Below, piece by piece: positions 61,447 through 64,000 of a stretch of DNA of 64,000 bases (positions are counted from its first letter, which is position 1; each line of letters opens with the position of its first letter). This DNA comes from Zygnema cylindricum (Eukaryota > Streptophyta > Zygnematophyceae > Zygnematales > Zygnemataceae). The translations under genes and the position numbers were made by a program. The notes under the pieces are model-generated. The model ran no database searches, was not told the origin of the DNA, and saw only the letters and a list, made by a program, of their open reading frames with translations. The DNA is taken from the NCBI GenBank assembly GCA_037447655.1, contig JBBHKE010000500.1:119093-183092 (forward strand), in the 5' to 3' direction.

Positions 61447-62501
61447 TAAAACTCTCAGACCTCCATAAGTCCTCAGAGTGAACAGCTTCCAAGAAGCCTC
61501 TAGGATAACCCTGACCCTTTTGTGTTTCAACAAAAATAACCGCCACCTTGCCAGATAATAACTCTGGCCAACTTCACCTCTGTGAAGGCAAAACTCCCCT
61601 GAGTCGATAGCAAAAAAAATCTCTGAATTTGCTCCCCTGAGTAGTAAGTTATGGAGGGTCAAAGTTGACCTTTTGTACAGAAGCTCTCTGGGAGAGAGGA
61701 TCCTATCTCCTAATTTTTCTAAGTCCTATCTCTCTCACAGACTCTATCTACTGATGTACGGAACCAATCATATTCCACTTCCGTACACAAAAGTACAGCT
61801 GCCGGTGTACTTTATGTACGGACATTGTACGACATGGCCTAGATGTCGACACATGTCATATCCGGATTCGGTGCCGTAATCTCCGGAGATACCACGATCC
61901 AATATAATTTTGCCACGTGTCATTCAATGTGGCGATAACCACAAACCGCCGAAATCTTCTTCTGCGATCTCGACGCTAATTCCGGCCGTCCGATTAAATT
62001 CACATTTAATCGTAGCCGTAATAAATACATGCGAGGTATTCGTTTCGCTAAGAAATAAATGCGCGGTATTGGTTTCTTATCCGTACCTTAATCCGTACTT
62101 TAACATTTAATGGATCTATGTATCTTGTAAACAGTTACAGTTAAATGAATTATCCTACCTGATAATGTTAAATTAATTATCAAACCATATAATATGTAAC
62201 ACTAGTTCTAGGCTTAACGGCTAAGGCTACCGGCTACCGGCTGCTTGCCGTCCGGTAGGTACCAGGATCAAATCCTGTGGCCGGCACATACCTTTTAGTA
62301 AATAAACCCCTAACTAATATATATTTCCCGTAAATCTTTGGATAGCCTAGGTAGCCATGGCTCTAGCTCCCTCTCCAATTTCTCAGTGAATGCGACAAGT
62401 TTGAGAGTTAGAGAGAGAAGTTAGAGGTAGACTGCCTCGGCTTCTTTCTATATTTCTATTTAGACCTAGAAAATATTTAAAATGGACCATTAATTTCTAC
62501 A
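61447..62501 (-). repeat. 5' LTR of copia element 3
   Basis: Partner of 56058-57114. On the minus strand it starts TGTAGAAATTAATGG and ends GTCTGAGAGTTTTA, so the terminal CA has decayed. It carries the promoter for the element if any is active. Confidence 0.92.
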
Positions 62502-64000
62502 AGTACCTCCTCTCCGCAAGTGTGTTCTGATTGGCCGGTTTGTCCCTCAAATGGTTTGTACCTCAAAAAATATACGTCATCGTACGGTCGTCTTTTTAGA
62601 CCAGCACATTTTGTACGGTAAAGTAAGTTTACTGTCATGTTGATGTACTATTAAGTTACTGTATCGTCACTTTGCCATATGGTCACGTTTCAACACCGTC
62701 ACGTTTCAAAATAGTCACGTTTTAGTACGTTTAGTTTTTGAAAAGTATGAAGGCGAATGGTCACGCTGGTTTAATACTTTTGTACAATAAATTTTCTATA
62801 CGGTAAGGTTTCTGTCCTATAATTTTTGTATGTTGGTATCATGTACGTCCCGTTTGGTATATTCTTCCGTTCAATATGTGCCATCACGTCGGGGTCCGAC
62901 AAAATTTTCTCAGCTTTTGACGGTGGTCGACTACACCGCGAATCACTATTAGTGTCAATAATTCTAATTTGGGTTCTTAATTTTTTTTTTTTTTTTCAAA
63001 TAGGATACACAATTTTAGTTTTTCCTTGACGTTAATTAGGATACCGTACAAAATAGCATAAAGCGCGAAAGTACAATAAAATCTAGATAATGTGGTGTAC
63101 GGTTGATGTCAAAATGTACATATATGTACCTTTTCAAGTGAAAATTTACAAAAAATAAATTAAATCAGACGCGCATGCATAGGAAAGTGCGCTCCAAAAA
63201 CGGGATTAGTCTAACACGTAGATTAGTGTGGCATGTACGGATATTTTTAATTCGCGACGGCGTACGATTTTTAATATTTTGTACGGATACATATATTAAT
63301 GTATATAATTGTACGACAAGTATTCCATTTTTGCTCTTCCCAAATTATCATTACCAGAATTAGAATACACCATTTAAAAAAATCAAATTCTTAGAGCGGG
63401 TTGTCGAGACTTTTAGAATTAGCCAACTCTACAAACCGGTTGATTGAGTAAATGTTCCATCGCTAAGTTTGTAACCACGTATTCCACCGAACCGCGCAAG
63501 TTACGATCCAAAGAATATTTTTCATTTTTTTAGCACCGACAAACTTAACTTCAAAACTTCACTTTCGTACCATGTACCTGCGTACGAAGTAATCATACGA
63601 TATAACTTTTATGCTTTTTGCAGACGCCAATCTGTACGCGAGGTCATTTTTTAGGGTTTCTGTTTTTGAACATTACGAAAGTCATTTGAGAGATATAGTG
63701 TGACGAACAAAAGTTACGGAAAATAGCGTGACGAAGGAATATTACAAATTTTCGTTTTTATTTTCGGTTGTATTTTGGAAAGCGCGTGTCATATGCAAAT
63801 CTTAAGATTTTTTGTTGGTTTTCCATCGTGATACGTAGCTTAATCGTCCAGCGTGTCACAATTTTTTTTTCTGTAAACAGGGCCCTGTTTCATGCAACAG
63901 TTGAAACTAGGTCTTGTTTTATACAACACTACAAACATGATCTTGATTTATGTCAACACTTCAAACACTTCAAACAATAATGCCTAATAAGAAGACACCA
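62502..64000. other. Right-end intergenic region, no gene seen
   Basis: AT-rich sequence with many GTACGG and CGTAC motifs. A possible relic of the CAGTACACCG MITE family starts near 62930 (TACACCGCGAATCACTATTA), but no convincing right end was found. No coding similarity was recognised. Confidence 0.55.
62666..62718. repeat. Four-unit GTCAC array with 16-bp pitch
   Basis: GTCAC starts at 62666, 62682, 62698 and 62714, exactly 16 bp apart. Three of the four are GTCACGTTT. It is the reverse orientation of the array at 43653-43705. Confidence 0.85.

Larger units (their letters stand above)
56058..62501 (-). mobile_element. Copia element 3, two near-identical LTRs
   Basis: A 6.44-kb Ty1/copia element on the minus strand. 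LTRs 61447-62501 (5') and 56058-57114 (3') differ at roughly 20 positions by eye, about 98% identity. Flanks AGTAG (56053-56057) and AGTAC (62502-62506) match at four of five bases. The internal region has gag, zinc knuckle, protease, integrase, RT, RNase H and a purine tract GAAAACAAGGGGAG next to the 3' LTR. Several stops and frameshifts interrupt the polyprotein. Confidence 0.93.

Noticed and set aside
62930-63098. Possible fourth CAGTACACCG-family MITE
   Set aside because: The left end fits, but the only candidate right end (GGTGTAC near 63090) is too short and the flanks do not match.

Overview
This window is nuclear DNA from a plant-lineage (streptophyte) eukaryote. The genes are split by many spliceosomal introns. 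The four host genes are plant-type: a CORVET subunit VPS8, an organelle-targeted pterin-4a-carbinolamine dehydratase of the plant type with a CVPC motif upstream of the domain, an NRDE2 protein and a two-KH FUBP-like protein. Ty1/copia retrotransposons and several families of small DNA transposons fill the spaces. I cannot name the species. Nothing prokaryotic, viral or CRISPR-like was seen.

Layout. 261-14221 (-): VPS8, 14 exons inside the window, continuing past the left edge. 14222-15278: shared divergent promoter interval carrying a 226-bp MITE. 15279-18872 (+): complete five-exon PCD gene. 18873-20862: convergent gap with a ~570-bp pyrimidine tract. 20863-32549 (-): complete 13-exon NRDE2. 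32550-34642: second divergent promoter interval with nested TWA-target MITEs. 34643-38375 (+): complete seven-exon FUBP-like gene. 38376-44290: gene-poor, with four more MITE copies, one pair nested. 44291-62501: three related copia elements. The first is old and intact in outline, with a perfect 5-bp target duplication. The second has lost its 5' half. The third, in reverse orientation, has LTRs about 98% identical. 62502-64000: no gene seen.

The exon models of the three complete genes and the VPS8 part were built by hand, joining exons by splice sites, reading phase and remembered family similarity. All four add up to whole codon numbers: VPS8 2139 codons in the window, PCD 233 aa from its first ATG, NRDE2 1350 aa, FUBP-like 570 aa. 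The genes do not form a pathway: VPS8 acts in endosome/vacuole tethering, PCD in pterin recycling in an organelle, NRDE2 in nuclear RNA surveillance, and the FUBP-like protein in nucleic-acid binding.

The most interesting signals are structural. Two VPS8 introns appear to start with GC, and one of these donors lies inside a minisatellite whose other copies repeat the donor sequence. Several transposon families have exact target duplications and are nested. Two distant GTGAC arrays have an exact 16-bp pitch. The youngest-looking copia copy has decayed coding sequence. No clearly new multi-gene system was found.
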